A DNA stretch of 64,000 nt from JAICJC01 sp963757605. GTDB taxonomy: Bacteria; Actinomycetota; Thermoleophilia; Gaiellales; JAICJC01. The stretch is taken from assembly GCA_963757605.1 (NCBI GenBank), contig CAVWSF010000001.1:620001-684000 (forward strand), given 5' to 3'. The notes beneath the pieces were generated by a model. The model had not been told where the DNA came from and made no database searches. It was given only the letters and a program-made list of their open reading frames with translations. Made by a program: the position numbers and the translations under genes. Below are positions 1-7,406 of the stretch, one piece after another. Each line of letters begins with the position of its first letter. Positions within the stretch are counted from its first letter, which is position 1.

Positions 1-1
1 C

Positions 2-457
2 GAGCCGCCGGCCGACGTGACGCTCGGGCCGTGGAGCGCCGTCTGCCGGGCCGGCCGCGGCCACACCGACGACGGGCTCATCACGCTCTTCCCCGAGGAG
101 CGGATCCTCGTGATCGGCGACTACCTCTCCGAGCTCGAGATCCCGTTCGCGTACTCGTCGGTGGCCGACTACCAGCAGACGCTCCACACGCTGATCGGCG
201 TGATCGAGCGCGAGCGGCCGGAGTTCGTCGTGGTCGGCCACGGCCGGCCGCACACGTCCGACAGGGCGCTTCAGATCGCGGACGAGGACCTGGACTACGT
301 CGAGGCGCTGCTGGCGTTCGCGCAGGCCGGCTGCCCGGCCGACCAGGCCGAGCGGATCGCCGTCCCCTTCCGGGGGGGCGGCCCCTACGACCGCGTCGCC
401 CACGGCGCCAACGTGAAGCTGGCCTGCGAGGCGGCCGGCGCCACGGTTCCGGCCTAG
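2..457 (+). CDS. Metallo-beta-lactamase-fold hydrolase, C-terminal part (5' end outside window)
   Basis: The frame is open from the first bases of the window, so the gene begins upstream and only about 150 residues are visible. The visible part has the C-terminal half of an MBL fold: GHTDDG near the start (metal-ligand histidine), then VIGDYLSE (the usual downstream metal-ligand aspartate) and VVGHGRPH (late histidine). The N-terminal HxHxDH motif would lie outside the window. The substrate cannot be told. The fold is clear, but the full gene and its start are not visible. Confidence 0.75.
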   Translation, partial: EPPADVTLGPWSAVCRAGRGHTDDGLITLFPEERILVIGDYLSELEIPFAYSSVADYQQTLHTLIGVIERERPEFVVVGHGRPHTSDRALQIADEDLDYVEALLAFAQAGCPADQAERIAVPFRGGGPYDRVAHGANVKLACEAAGATVPA

Positions 458-497
458 AAGATCTTTCGTCCGCGGCGCTCCTGCCGATAAGGGATAT

Positions 498-764
498 GTG
501 CCCCTCCTCGTCCAGGTACGCCGGCATCCGCTCGGCCCGCGCGTCTACGTCGCCGGGCTGCGCGTGCACGAGTGCTGGGCCGGCTTCGCCGCGTCGATCG
601 CGCTGCTCGCGGCCGAGGCGACGAACCACACCGCCCACCGCCGCTTCGAGACGGCGATCGCCCTCGTCGCCGCCTGGATGATGGCCAAGGACTGGCCCGA
701 CTTCTTCCCGTCACGCCGGGACACCTACGCGTGGCGGGTGGGAGTGCACCGCCGCGACGACTGA
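498..764 (+). CDS. Small protein of unknown function (88 aa)
   Basis: An 88-residue protein read from a GTG start, 40 bp after the preceding gene and on the same strand. I do not recognise a family. The middle (about residues 18-60) is rich in alanine, histidine and tryptophan with a hydrophobic helix, and the end is charged. Codon use matches the neighbours, and the frame ends shortly before the convergent gene at 793. No conserved motif is visible, so the call rests on coding character and position only. Confidence 0.5.
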   Translation: MPLLVQVRRHPLGPRVYVAGLRVHECWAGFAASIALLAAEATNHTAHRRFETAIALVAAWMMAKDWPDFFPSRRDTYAWRVGVHRRDD

Positions 765-792
765 GCGCCGCGGCGGTGCGTGAGCTCCCGCC

Positions 793-1959
793 CTACTCCT
801 TGAACATGCCGAACATCTGCTGGTTGACTCCACCCAGCTTGGTGAAGTCGCCGCCGACGACCAGCGTCTGCGGGCCTGCGCCGATCGCGAAGACGCCGAG
901 GTTGCTGTTGGCGGCCGGATGCCACGGCAGGAGCGCACCGGTCGTGTCGTCGACGGCCATCAGGTGGCTCCGCGAGGCGACCCGGGTGCAGAAGTTGTTC
1001 CCCGGGATCGCTCCGCAGTAGGCCTCGAAATGGCCGCCCGCGTAGGCGATGCCGTCGATCACGACGACGTTCTCGACGTTGCCGGTCACGCCCTCGATCC
1101 AGACGAGGTCGCCGGTCGACGGGTTGAACTTCATGAACGAGCCGCCGTTGCCCGTGCCGGCGCCGTAGATGTAGCCCCCGAAGTTGGAGAGGCCGACGAC
1201 GTCGAACGGCCGGAACGAGGTGCGGAACGGGCCGTGCCAGTTCCACGTGACCGACGCACCGGTGTTCGGATCGACCGCGCCGATCGCGTTGCTCGAGACG
1301 CCGTTCAGCGTGTTGAACTCGCCGCCGACGACGACGCGGTTCGAGCCGTTGTTCGTGGTCAGGATCGCGTCGACCGGGCCGTCGGTGACGGGCGCCCAGG
1401 CGGACTGGAACGCGCCGCTGGCCGGGTCGAAGGCCCCGCTGTAGCTCCGCGGCGCTGTGAACGCGCCGCCCAGGTACAGGTGGCCGTTCGAGAGGTCGAT
1501 CGTGCGCACCTCGCCGTTCAGGCCCGACACGCGGAACGCGGTGTTGACGGCACCCGTCGACGCGTTCACGGCCGCGACCTTCTTGCGTTTGGCGCCGCCG
1601 ACGGTGCCGAAGCCGCCGCCGAGGTAGATGTTGTTGCCGTTCACGTAGATCGCGCTCACGAGCCCGTTCACGTTCGGGTTCCACGGCAGCACCGCACCGG
1701 TCGTCAGGTTGATCGCAGCCGCGTGATTCCGCGTGACCTCGCCGGTGCCGGCCGGGGCCCCTGAAGGGCGAACCGACGTGAACTTGCCGCCGATGTAGGC
1801 GATGTTGCCGCTGACGGTGATCGTCGTGACGCGGCCGTTCGTCTGATACGACGGCGCCGGCTTCGAGCCGACGACGGCAGCATGCGCGGGGGCGGCCATC
1901 GCCGCCCACGCAGTCGCGGCAACGGCCGCCTTCAACAGGGTCGTCCTACCCACAGTCAT
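793..1959 (-). CDS. Secreted beta-propeller-like protein with GG.F repeats
   Basis: A 388-residue exported protein. Residues 1-28 form a signal peptide (basic start, alanine-rich core, APAHA cleavage region). The mature part carries about six copies of a blade-like motif with [YV].GG.F (YIGGKF, YLGGGF, YLGGAF, VVGGEF, YAGGHF, VVGGDF) spaced 50-70 residues apart, with lines such as AAINLTTGAVLPWNP between them. This matches the delta-60/PQQ-like propeller proteins common in actinobacteria. Role unknown: probably extracellular binding. ATG start; it is the only gene of its transcript. Confidence 0.8.
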   Translation of the reverse strand: MTVGRTTLLKAAVAATAWAAMAAPAHAAVVGSKPAPSYQTNGRVTTITVSGNIAYIGGKFTSVRPSGAPAGTGEVTRNHAAAINLTTGAVLPWNPNVNGLVSAIYVNGNNIYLGGGFGTVGGAKRKKVAAVNASTGAVNTAFRVSGLNGEVRTIDLSNGHLYLGGAFTAPRSYSGAFDPASGAFQSAWAPVTDGPVDAILTTNNGSNRVVVGGEFNTLNGVSSNAIGAVDPNTGASVTWNWHGPFRTSFRPFDVVGLSNFGGYIYGAGTGNGGSFMKFNPSTGDLVWIEGVTGNVENVVVIDGIAYAGGHFEAYCGAIPGNNFCTRVASRSHLMAVDDTTGALLPWHPAANSNLGVFAIGAGPQTLVVGGDFTKLGGVNQQMFGMFKE

Positions 1960-2248
1960 TGCCTCCTAGGTGCCTTTCCGCAAGCCTACGGCGTTGCGGC
2001 CGCCTGTCAAGTTCTGGTGGAGTCATGCGGCTTTCCCGAATCCCGCTCGGGGGGAAGACCACCGCCGATTTCCGCGTCGACCCCAATGCGGCCCGCCACG
2101 TTCGCGGCCGAGACTACAGGCTGGGTCCACACCCATACACAGAAGCGCACCGGAGGCCGTGGCAGCCACGGCCGAACCGGTCGCGATACCCGGCCCGGCG
2201 CGTACCGCCTCGCGTCGGGCCGGGGTCTTACCGGCCCGGCGTGACGCG
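1960..2248. other. Intergenic region with no recognised gene
   Basis: This 289-bp stretch lies upstream of the secreted propeller gene and downstream of the membrane-anchored protein, both on the minus strand. Apart from the GC-rich hairpin at 2216-2238 and the ribosome-binding region next to 1959 (CTAGGAGGC on the minus strand), I see no coding signal or repeat. Confidence 0.5.
2216..2238 (-). terminator. GC-rich hairpin after the 2249-2743 gene
   Basis: Perfect 8-bp stem CGGGCCGG / CCGGCCCG with a 7-nt loop, beginning about 10 nt after the stop codon of the minus-strand gene. There is no clear U tract, so it is a candidate terminator or 3'-end stabilising hairpin rather than a canonical intrinsic terminator. 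Confidence 0.45.
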
Positions 2249-2743
2249 TTATTGCAGGCGGCGGAAGGCCCGGCGGACCGCGGCGGCGGTCGCCGCCGAG
2301 AGGGCCGTCGACCGGTACTCCACGTAGATGCGGCCGGCGGCTTCCCCGTTGTCGCGGTTCCCCGCCGTGTCCTTGACCCGCATCGGGGCGCGCGGCTCCG
2401 GGCGGTCGAAGAGGACCACGAGCATGCCCGAGCGACCCGGCAGTTGGAACGCGGCGGCGACGTGCGACCGGAGCGGGCCAAGCCGGGCGGCGTCCAGATC
2501 CGAGCCGGCCGGAACGAGCGACAGGCCTTCCGCCGCGAACGCGTCCTGGATCTCGGCCGGCGTGGGCGCCGCGCGGTAGAGGTGCAAGGGAAGGAGCGGT
2601 CGCACCCTCACGCTGGCGGTGCTGCTCACGCCGGATCCGACCGCGATCGACGTCACGGCCCACGCCACCGCCACGCTCGCGACGATCCCCGCGACCACGA
2701 TCCACGGCGACACCCGGCGCCGCTGCCCAGCAACAGTTGCCAC
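2249..2743 (-). CDS. Membrane-anchored protein of unknown function
   Basis: A 164-residue protein with a short basic N-terminus (RRR at 8-10), one transmembrane helix at about residues 13-33, and an extracytoplasmic domain of about 125 residues. The domain has alternating hydrophobic strands (GMLVVLFDRPEPRAP) but no family motif I can name. ATG start. It stands alone, divergent from the phosphoesterase at 2802, and the 58 bp between them probably hold both promoters. Confidence 0.6.
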   Translation of the reverse strand: MATVAGQRRRVSPWIVVAGIVASVAVAWAVTSIAVGSGVSSTASVRVRPLLPLHLYRAAPTPAEIQDAFAAEGLSLVPAGSDLDAARLGPLRSHVAAAFQLPGRSGMLVVLFDRPEPRAPMRVKDTAGNRDNGEAAGRIYVEYRSTALSAATAAAVRRAFRRLQ

Positions 2744-2801
2744 GAGCCCAGCATGACGAATTCCGTCGAGCTGGGGAAGCCATCCGCCGATATCTCACGG
2801 T

Positions 2802-3461
2802 ATGAGCCTGCGGCCCAACCGCGTCGCCGTGATCGGCGACGTCCACGCGTGCGACCGGAGGCTCCACCTCCTTCTCACGCACCTCGACGAGCAGGAGCTC
2901 GACCTGGTCGCGTGCGTCGGCGACATCGTCGACGGCCCGGGCGACCCGGACGCGGCGGCAGCGCTTCTGCGCTCACGCGAGGTCACCGTCGTTCGCGGCA
3001 ATCACGACCGCTGGATCCTGGAGGGCGTTCTGCGCGGCCTCCCCGACGCTCACGCGCTCGCCGAGCTGGCTCCCGAGACCGTGCAGTACCTGCGCGACCT
3101 CCCTGCCAGCGTCGACATCACGCTCGCGTCGGGCACGAGCCTCCTGCTCTGCCACGGCCTCCTCGACGACGACATGAACAAGATCACCGCCGACGACTAC
3201 GGCTATGCGCTCGAGGTGAACGACGAGCTGCAGTCGCTCATGCGCGACCGCCGGCCGCGGGTCGTCGCGAAGGGGCATCGCCACCGGCCCGCGATCTGGG
3301 CGGTCGGCGGGCTGACCCTCGTCGACGCCGGATCGCTCCTTGACGAGTGTGAGACGTGCGCGGTCGTCGTCGACGACTCCGCGGGGACGATCACCCCGCT
3401 CGGCATCGGCACCGGCGGGGTCTATGCTGGCGCGCCGAAATGCCGCTTCGAAACCGGGTAA
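2802..3461 (+). CDS. Calcineurin-like metallophosphoesterase
   Basis: A 219-residue metal-dependent phosphoesterase. The five motif blocks of the family are present in order: GDVHACD (residues 10-16), GDIVDG (about 41), RGNHDRW (about 67), CHG (about 113) and KGHRHRP (about 150), which supply the bimetal ligands. This short form resembles small diadenosine-tetraphosphatase or serine/threonine-phosphatase-like enzymes, but the substrate is not determined. ATG start. Its 3' end overlaps the start of the next gene by 22 bp, which suggests translational coupling. Confidence 0.85.
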   Translation: MSLRPNRVAVIGDVHACDRRLHLLLTHLDEQELDLVACVGDIVDGPGDPDAAAALLRSREVTVVRGNHDRWILEGVLRGLPDAHALAELAPETVQYLRDLPASVDITLASGTSLLLCHGLLDDDMNKITADDYGYALEVNDELQSLMRDRRPRVVAKGHRHRPAIWAVGGLTLVDAGSLLDECETCAVVVDDSAGTITPLGIGTGGVYAGAPKCRFETG

Positions 3462-4066
3462 CGCCGCTCGGCGAGCTTGTCGCCGACCCGGCCCGCGGGC
3501 TCGTCTACGGGAACCGCGGCTGCCTGCACGACGCCGTCGGCCGGATCCGGCGTGGTCACGCCACCCGGCGGTGGATCGCCTGCCGGCTCGAGTTCCGGGG
3601 ATGGCAGCGCGGGCCGCTGCTCCAGCCGGGCAAGTTCACCGAGCTCTTCTTCCTCGACGAGGCGACCGCGATGGCAGCGGGCCACCGGGCGTGCGCGCTC
3701 TGCCGCCGCGAGGACTACAACCGGCTCGGCGACATCTGGCGCGGCCTGCATCCCGGCGAGGCCGGCGCCGACGCGATCGACGCCCGGCTGCACGCCGAGC
3801 GGCTGGCGGGACGGGAGCGGCGGCTCCACGACGTCGACCTCGACGAGCTCCCCGACGGCGCCTTCGTCCTGCACGACGGCGAGCCGTGGCTCGTGCTCGG
3901 GGTCGAGCTCCTGCACTGGACGCCGGCCGGCTACGACCGCCGCGCCCGGCGTCTCTCCGGCCGGGGCCGCGCGATCACGCCGCCCTCCCTCGTGGACGTC
4001 CTGCGGGCGGGCTGGGACGGCGCCGTGCCGGTCCTTCACCCGTCGGCGCGCAAAATTGGGGTCTGA
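3440..4066 (+). CDS. Conserved protein of unknown function (RVTPLGELVADPARG type)
   Basis: A 208-residue protein. The ATG at 3440 lies inside the end of the phosphoesterase gene and begins MPLRNRVTPLGELVA. The N-terminal block (RVTPLGELVA, GLVYGNRGCLHD) and the ACALCRRED block look strongly conserved, and I recall a widespread uncharacterised family with this beginning. The two cysteines in CALC could bind metal. The last residues (RKIGV) and the TGA stop lie within a REP-like palindrome (4052-4093), so the C-terminal tail appears to come from the repeat. Confidence 0.75.
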   Translation: MPLRNRVTPLGELVADPARGLVYGNRGCLHDAVGRIRRGHATRRWIACRLEFRGWQRGPLLQPGKFTELFFLDEATAMAAGHRACALCRREDYNRLGDIWRGLHPGEAGADAIDARLHAERLAGRERRLHDVDLDELPDGAFVLHDGEPWLVLGVELLHWTPAGYDRRARRLSGRGRAITPPSLVDVLRAGWDGAVPVLHPSARKIGV

Positions 4067-4093
4067 AAAATTGGGTCTGACCCCGATTTTTCA
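4052..4093. repeat. REP-like palindrome, copy A (partly duplicated)
   Basis: Core palindrome 4064-4093: outer arms TGAAAAAT / ATTTTTCA, inner stem GGGTC-T-GACCC. A duplicated half unit (AAAATTGGGGTCTGA) precedes it at 4052-4066. The left TGA is the stop codon of the plus-strand gene and the right TCA is the stop codon of the convergent methyltransferase. A stem flanked by A and T tracts can act as a terminator in both directions. Related copies lie at 39470-39497 and 54074-54104. Confidence 0.85.
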
Positions 4094-4747
4094 GGCGCCG
4101 GAGGCCTCGGCGCGCTCCAGGACGAAGCTCTGCCAGAGGACGCCGCGGTGCCGCTCCGCCATCCGGAAGCCGCGTCGGCCCGCCACGGCGAGCATCGGGT
4201 CGAGCGGATGGACGTAGGTGCGAAACGCGATCCGGCGCATCCGCAGCCACGCGTTCAGGGCACCGACGCCGAGCCGGATCCACGCCGACTCGCGCGGGAT
4301 GGTGACGGCGACCCGTTCGTGCGCGTGCTCGCACGCCGTGTCGATCAGCACGTGGGCGTCCGGGTAGCAGCAGATCACGCGGTGCAGGAGGACGAGATCG
4401 GCGGGGGGAATCTCCGCCGCGGTGGCGGCGAAGTCGTCGATCCGGCGCTCCACGCGCCCGCCGAGGTCGTGCTCGGCGATCAGCGCCTCCGCCGCGCGCT
4501 CGTAGGTGTCGATGATCTCGACGTTCACCGAGCGATCCGCACCGGCCTCGAGCAGCTCGATCTGGAGGCCGCCGACCCCGCCGCCGACCTCGAGCACCGA
4601 CCGCCCGCCGACTCCGACCCTCGTCAGCGTGCCGGCGAGCCAGCGGGCGCTCCCCGGCAGCCCTCTGCGGCGGTAGCGGCGCGCCTCACGCTCGGCGGTC
4701 TTCGAGCCGAAGATCCTCCGGTACCCGATCGGCGTGCAGCAGCTCAT
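4091..4747 (-). CDS. SAM-dependent class I methyltransferase
   Basis: A 218-residue protein. Motif I for S-adenosylmethionine binding is VLEVGGGVGG at about residue 52. An acidic strand end (NVEIIDTY) follows, then LVLLHRVICCYPD, typical of class I Rossmann methyltransferases. The substrate is unknown. The ATG at 4747 (MSCCTPIGY) gives a 4-bp ATGA overlap with the upstream VOC gene, so the two are translationally coupled. A longer upstream reading would run through the VOC gene and was rejected. The stop codon lies in REP-like palindrome A. Confidence 0.8.
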   Translation of the reverse strand: MSCCTPIGYRRIFGSKTAEREARRYRRRGLPGSARWLAGTLTRVGVGGRSVLEVGGGVGGLQIELLEAGADRSVNVEIIDTYERAAEALIAEHDLGGRVERRIDDFAATAAEIPPADLVLLHRVICCYPDAHVLIDTACEHAHERVAVTIPRESAWIRLGVGALNAWLRMRRIAFRTYVHPLDPMLAVAGRRGFRMAERHRGVLWQSFVLERAEASGA

Positions 4748-5130
4748 CGCAGGTCGTAGGTCGTGAGCTCGACCTGGTGGCCGTCGGGGTCGCGGACGTA
4801 GAGCGAGTGGCAGATCGTGTGGTCCCACAACTCGGCCTCGATCCCCCGCTCGGCCAGCGCCGCGCCCGCGGCATCGAAGCCGTCCCGGCCGAGCCGGATC
4901 GCGAAGTGGCGGTTCACGCCGTCGGCTTCCACCCGGTCGCCGTCCACGGGCGCGAAGAGGGCGACGCAGGCGTCGCCGTTGCAGAGGACGACGGGGTCGC
5001 CGGCGCCGTCCCAGACGTCGGCGTACCGCGGCTCCATGCCGAGGACATCCGCGTACCAGGCGATCGAGCGCTCCATGTCGGCCACCACCAGCGCGACGTG
5101 ATCGAGCCCCTGCGTCTGGAAGCGCGTCAT
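4744..5130 (-). CDS. VOC (glyoxalase/dioxygenase) superfamily protein
   Basis: A 128-residue protein with one vicinal-oxygen-chelate unit. The N-terminal strand LDHVALVVADMERSIAWY carries the usual metal-ligand histidine. The C-terminal block RDPDGHQVELTTYD carries the glutamate position. The ATG at 5130 begins MTRFQTQGLDHVALV, the normal start for the family. It is coupled to the methyltransferase gene by a 4-bp overlap. The specific reaction (glyoxalase, dioxygenase or resistance protein) cannot be told from sequence. Confidence 0.85.
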   Translation of the reverse strand: MTRFQTQGLDHVALVVADMERSIAWYADVLGMEPRYADVWDGAGDPVVLCNGDACVALFAPVDGDRVEADGVNRHFAIRLGRDGFDAAGAALAERGIEAELWDHTICHSLYVRDPDGHQVELTTYDLR

Positions 5131-5188
5131 CCCGACCGCATGTGTGCCATGTCGCAAGGATACCGCTGCCGGTATCGTTGACCGGGTC

Positions 5189-5944
5189 GTGACCATCCGC
5201 GCCGCTCCCTCAGCCGTGCCTGTCGTTTCGGGCCTGCTCGTCGCGGCCGCCGCCGCGTGGATCGCCGTGGCCGTCGCGGCCGGCGGCATGGAGTCCGCGC
5301 CAGGGACGATGGGGCTGAGCGCCGCCGCCTTCCTCGGGCTATGGGTCGTGATGATGGCGGCGATGATGCTGCCGGGGCTGGCGCCGACCGGAGCGCTCTA
5401 CGCGGGCGAGGGCGCCGGGACGGCCGCCCGGGCCACCGGCCTCGTGGCCGGGTACCTGATCGCGTGGGCCGGGTTCGGGGTGCTGGCGCTCCTCGCCAGC
5501 GTCGCGGCCTCCCGGCTCGCCGACCGCAGCGACTCCGCCGCCACCTGGGTCGGAGGAGCCCTGCTGGTCGCCGCCGGCGCCTACCAGTTCACGCCGCTCA
5601 AGGACCGGTGCCTGGCGATCTGCCGCTCGCCGCTTCACCTGCTCATGCGGGCCGGCTCGTACCGCGGCCGGCTGCGGCACGTCCGGGCCGGGCTCTACCA
5701 CGGCGCGTACTGCGTGGGCTGTTGCTGGTCGCTCATGCTCGCCCTCCTCGTCCTCGGCGTCATGGACCTGCGCTGGATGGCCGCGTTCGCCGTCGGGATC
5801 GTCCTCGAGAAGGTGTGGCGCTTCGGCCGCCAGGTGGCGCTCGCGATGGGGATCGCCCTGGTCGTGCTCGGCCTCCTCGCCCCGTGGCAGCCGGGGATCG
5901 TCCCCGGGCTTCACCGGGCGCCCATGTCGATGGAGTCGATGTGA
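5189..5944 (+). CDS. DUF2182 family integral membrane protein
   Basis: A 251-residue polytopic membrane protein with about six or seven hydrophobic helices. The diagnostic blocks are LWVVMMAAMMLPG (about residue 52), AAGAYQFTPLKDRCLAICRSP (about 128) and CVGCCWSLMLALLVLGVMDLRWMA (about 175), as in DUF2182 predicted metal-binding proteins. The GTG at 5189 is preferred because the reading upstream lacks hydrophobic or conserved sequence. The gene overlaps the following DUF1326 gene by 4 bp (GTGA). These two families are commonly neighbours, so they probably act together at the membrane, perhaps in metal handling (inference). Confidence 0.85.
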   Translation: MTIRAAPSAVPVVSGLLVAAAAAWIAVAVAAGGMESAPGTMGLSAAAFLGLWVVMMAAMMLPGLAPTGALYAGEGAGTAARATGLVAGYLIAWAGFGVLALLASVAASRLADRSDSAATWVGGALLVAAGAYQFTPLKDRCLAICRSPLHLLMRAGSYRGRLRHVRAGLYHGAYCVGCCWSLMLALLVLGVMDLRWMAAFAVGIVLEKVWRFGRQVALAMGIALVVLGLLAPWQPGIVPGLHRAPMSMESM

Positions 5945-6549
5945 TCTGGCGCCTGGCGGGCACCTACCTCGAGGTCTGCAACTGCGAGGCGATCTGCCCA
6001 TGCCGGCGCATCGACGGCAAGCAGGGCGGGCGGTCGACGTACGGCGAGTGCGCCGGCGCGCTCTCCTGGCAGATCGTGGACGGGGCCGTCGGCGAGCTCG
6101 ACGTCTCGGGCCTGCGCGTGGTGCTTGCGACGTGGTACAGCGACGACGAGCCGGGGTCGCCGTGGTCGTGGGTGCTCTACCTCGACGAGCGCGCCGACGA
6201 GCCGCGGCGGGCCGCGCTCGAGGAGGTCTTCGCCGGCCGCCTCGGCGGCACGCCGCTCAGCCAGTTCCCCTGGGCGTTCAAGCCGAGCCACCTGCTCGCG
6301 GTCGTCCCGTGCCGGATCGAGATCGACCACACGCCCGGGAAGGGATGGTTCCGGGCCGGCTCCAGCGTGTCGGTGCGGATCGCCGCTCCGTACGACACGC
6401 AGAGCCCGGTCACCTGCGTCATCCCCGGCCACGACCGCATCGGCCGCGAGGTCGTCTCCGAGCACGTCGACGTCCACGACGACCACCACGAGTTCGGATA
6501 CTCCGGCCGCTGCGGGTACGAGGCCACGTTCGAGTACTCCTCGGAGTGA
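5941..6549 (+). CDS. DUF1326 family protein
   Basis: A 202-residue soluble protein. The N-terminal block LEVCNCEAICPCRR contains four closely spaced cysteines, the hallmark of DUF1326, which suggests metal or redox function. The rest is strand-rich (SQFPWAFKPSHLLAVVPCRIEIDH) and ends GRCGYEATFEYSSE. GTG start overlapping the DUF2182 stop by 4 bp. No enzymatic activity is established for the family to my knowledge. Confidence 0.85.
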   Translation: MIWRLAGTYLEVCNCEAICPCRRIDGKQGGRSTYGECAGALSWQIVDGAVGELDVSGLRVVLATWYSDDEPGSPWSWVLYLDERADEPRRAALEEVFAGRLGGTPLSQFPWAFKPSHLLAVVPCRIEIDHTPGKGWFRAGSSVSVRIAAPYDTQSPVTCVIPGHDRIGREVVSEHVDVHDDHHEFGYSGRCGYEATFEYSSE

Positions 6550-6604
6550 TCCGAGGACGTGCGTTTGGGCACGTTCGACGCTAGCATCACACCCGATCCG
6601 CCGC

Positions 6605-7027
6605 ATGGCCCGGGAGCAGTCACTGCCGCGGAGGGGGCTGAGCGCTGACGAGCTCGTGCTCGACGCGCTGCTTCGCGATGCGCCGATCGGCGTCGTGGTG
6701 CTCGACCGCGACCTGCGCATCGAGCGCTCGAGCCGCGTTGCCGAATCCGACGGCCCACTGACGCAGGACGACACGGGCCGGCTGCTCTGCGAGGCCTGGC
6801 GCGGCATCCCCGACGACGTTGTCGTGGCACTGCGGCGGGTGGCCTGCGGTCGCGCGTCGCAGGTCGAGATGCGGTCCGAGTCGCCCGACTGGCGGGCTGA
6901 CCGGATGCTGATCTCGGCTGTGACCGACGCCGACGGAGCCGTCGACCGTGTCGTGTGGATGTGGAGCGACGCGGTGCCGCTCGGCCTCGTGAACGGGAAC
7001 CGCGGCCGCCGGTTTCGCGCTCCTTAG
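6605..7027 (+). CDS. Stand-alone PAS-like sensor domain protein
   Basis: A 140-residue protein with the beginning of a PAS fold: LRDAPIGVVVLDRDLRIERSSRVAES at about residues 22-47, then a helix-strand pattern ending DADGAVDRVVWMWSD. There is no output domain (no kinase, GGDEF or HTH), so it would act as a small-molecule or redox sensing module with a partner, or be a remnant. ATG at 6605, 55 bp after DUF1326 and 40 bp before the arsR gene. Confidence 0.6.
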   Translation: MAREQSLPRRGLSADELVLDALLRDAPIGVVVLDRDLRIERSSRVAESDGPLTQDDTGRLLCEAWRGIPDDVVVALRRVACGRASQVEMRSESPDWRADRMLISAVTDADGAVDRVVWMWSDAVPLGLVNGNRGRRFRAP

Positions 7028-7039
7028 CGGCCCGAGACA

Positions 7040-7063
7040 ACATATCAACACCTGTTAGGATGT
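7040..7063. promoter_or_regulatory. Candidate ArsR operator upstream of the metal-sensor gene
   Basis: Imperfect dyad ACAT-nnn-AACA-CC-TGTT-nnn-ATGT, ending 4 bp before the ATG at 7068. An 11-2-11 dyad overlapping the start region is the usual layout of an autoregulatory ArsR/SmtB operator. Confidence 0.6.
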
Positions 7064-7067
7064 AGTC

Positions 7068-7406
7068 ATGTTCGGCGAGCTGCTGCACATCGACGCCGCC
7101 CAGGGCAAGCGCCTGCGCGCGGCCCGGCCGACGCTCGAGGACGCAGAGCGCCTCGCCGGCGGCTACCGCGCGCTGGGTGAGCCGACCCGGCTCTCGCTGG
7201 CGCTCGCGCTGCGCGACGGCCACGAGCTGTGCGTGTGCGACCTGTCCTGGATCGTCGAGCGTCCGCAGAACCTCGTCTCCCACCACATGAAGGCGCTGAA
7301 GGCGCAGGGCGTCGTGCGCTCGCGCCGGGACGGCAAGATGACCATGTACGCGCTCACCGGGAAGGGGCGCGCGCTGCTCGCCGCGCTCGAGGCGGGCGCC
7401 GAATGA
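7068..7406 (+). CDS. ArsR/SmtB family metal-responsive repressor
   Basis: A 112-residue winged-helix repressor. The ELCVCDLSW motif at about residues 53-61 carries the two cysteines of the alpha3 metal site known from ArsR/CadC-type sensors. It is followed by the recognition helix (QNLVSHHMKALKAQGVV) and the wing (RSRRDGKMTMYALT). The product would release DNA on binding a thiophilic metal or metalloid. It overlaps the permease gene by 4 bp (ATGA), and a dyad operator precedes it. This is a classic repressor plus transporter operon. Confidence 0.9.
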   Translation: MFGELLHIDAAQGKRLRAARPTLEDAERLAGGYRALGEPTRLSLALALRDGHELCVCDLSWIVERPQNLVSHHMKALKAQGVVRSRRDGKMTMYALTGKGRALLAALEAGAE

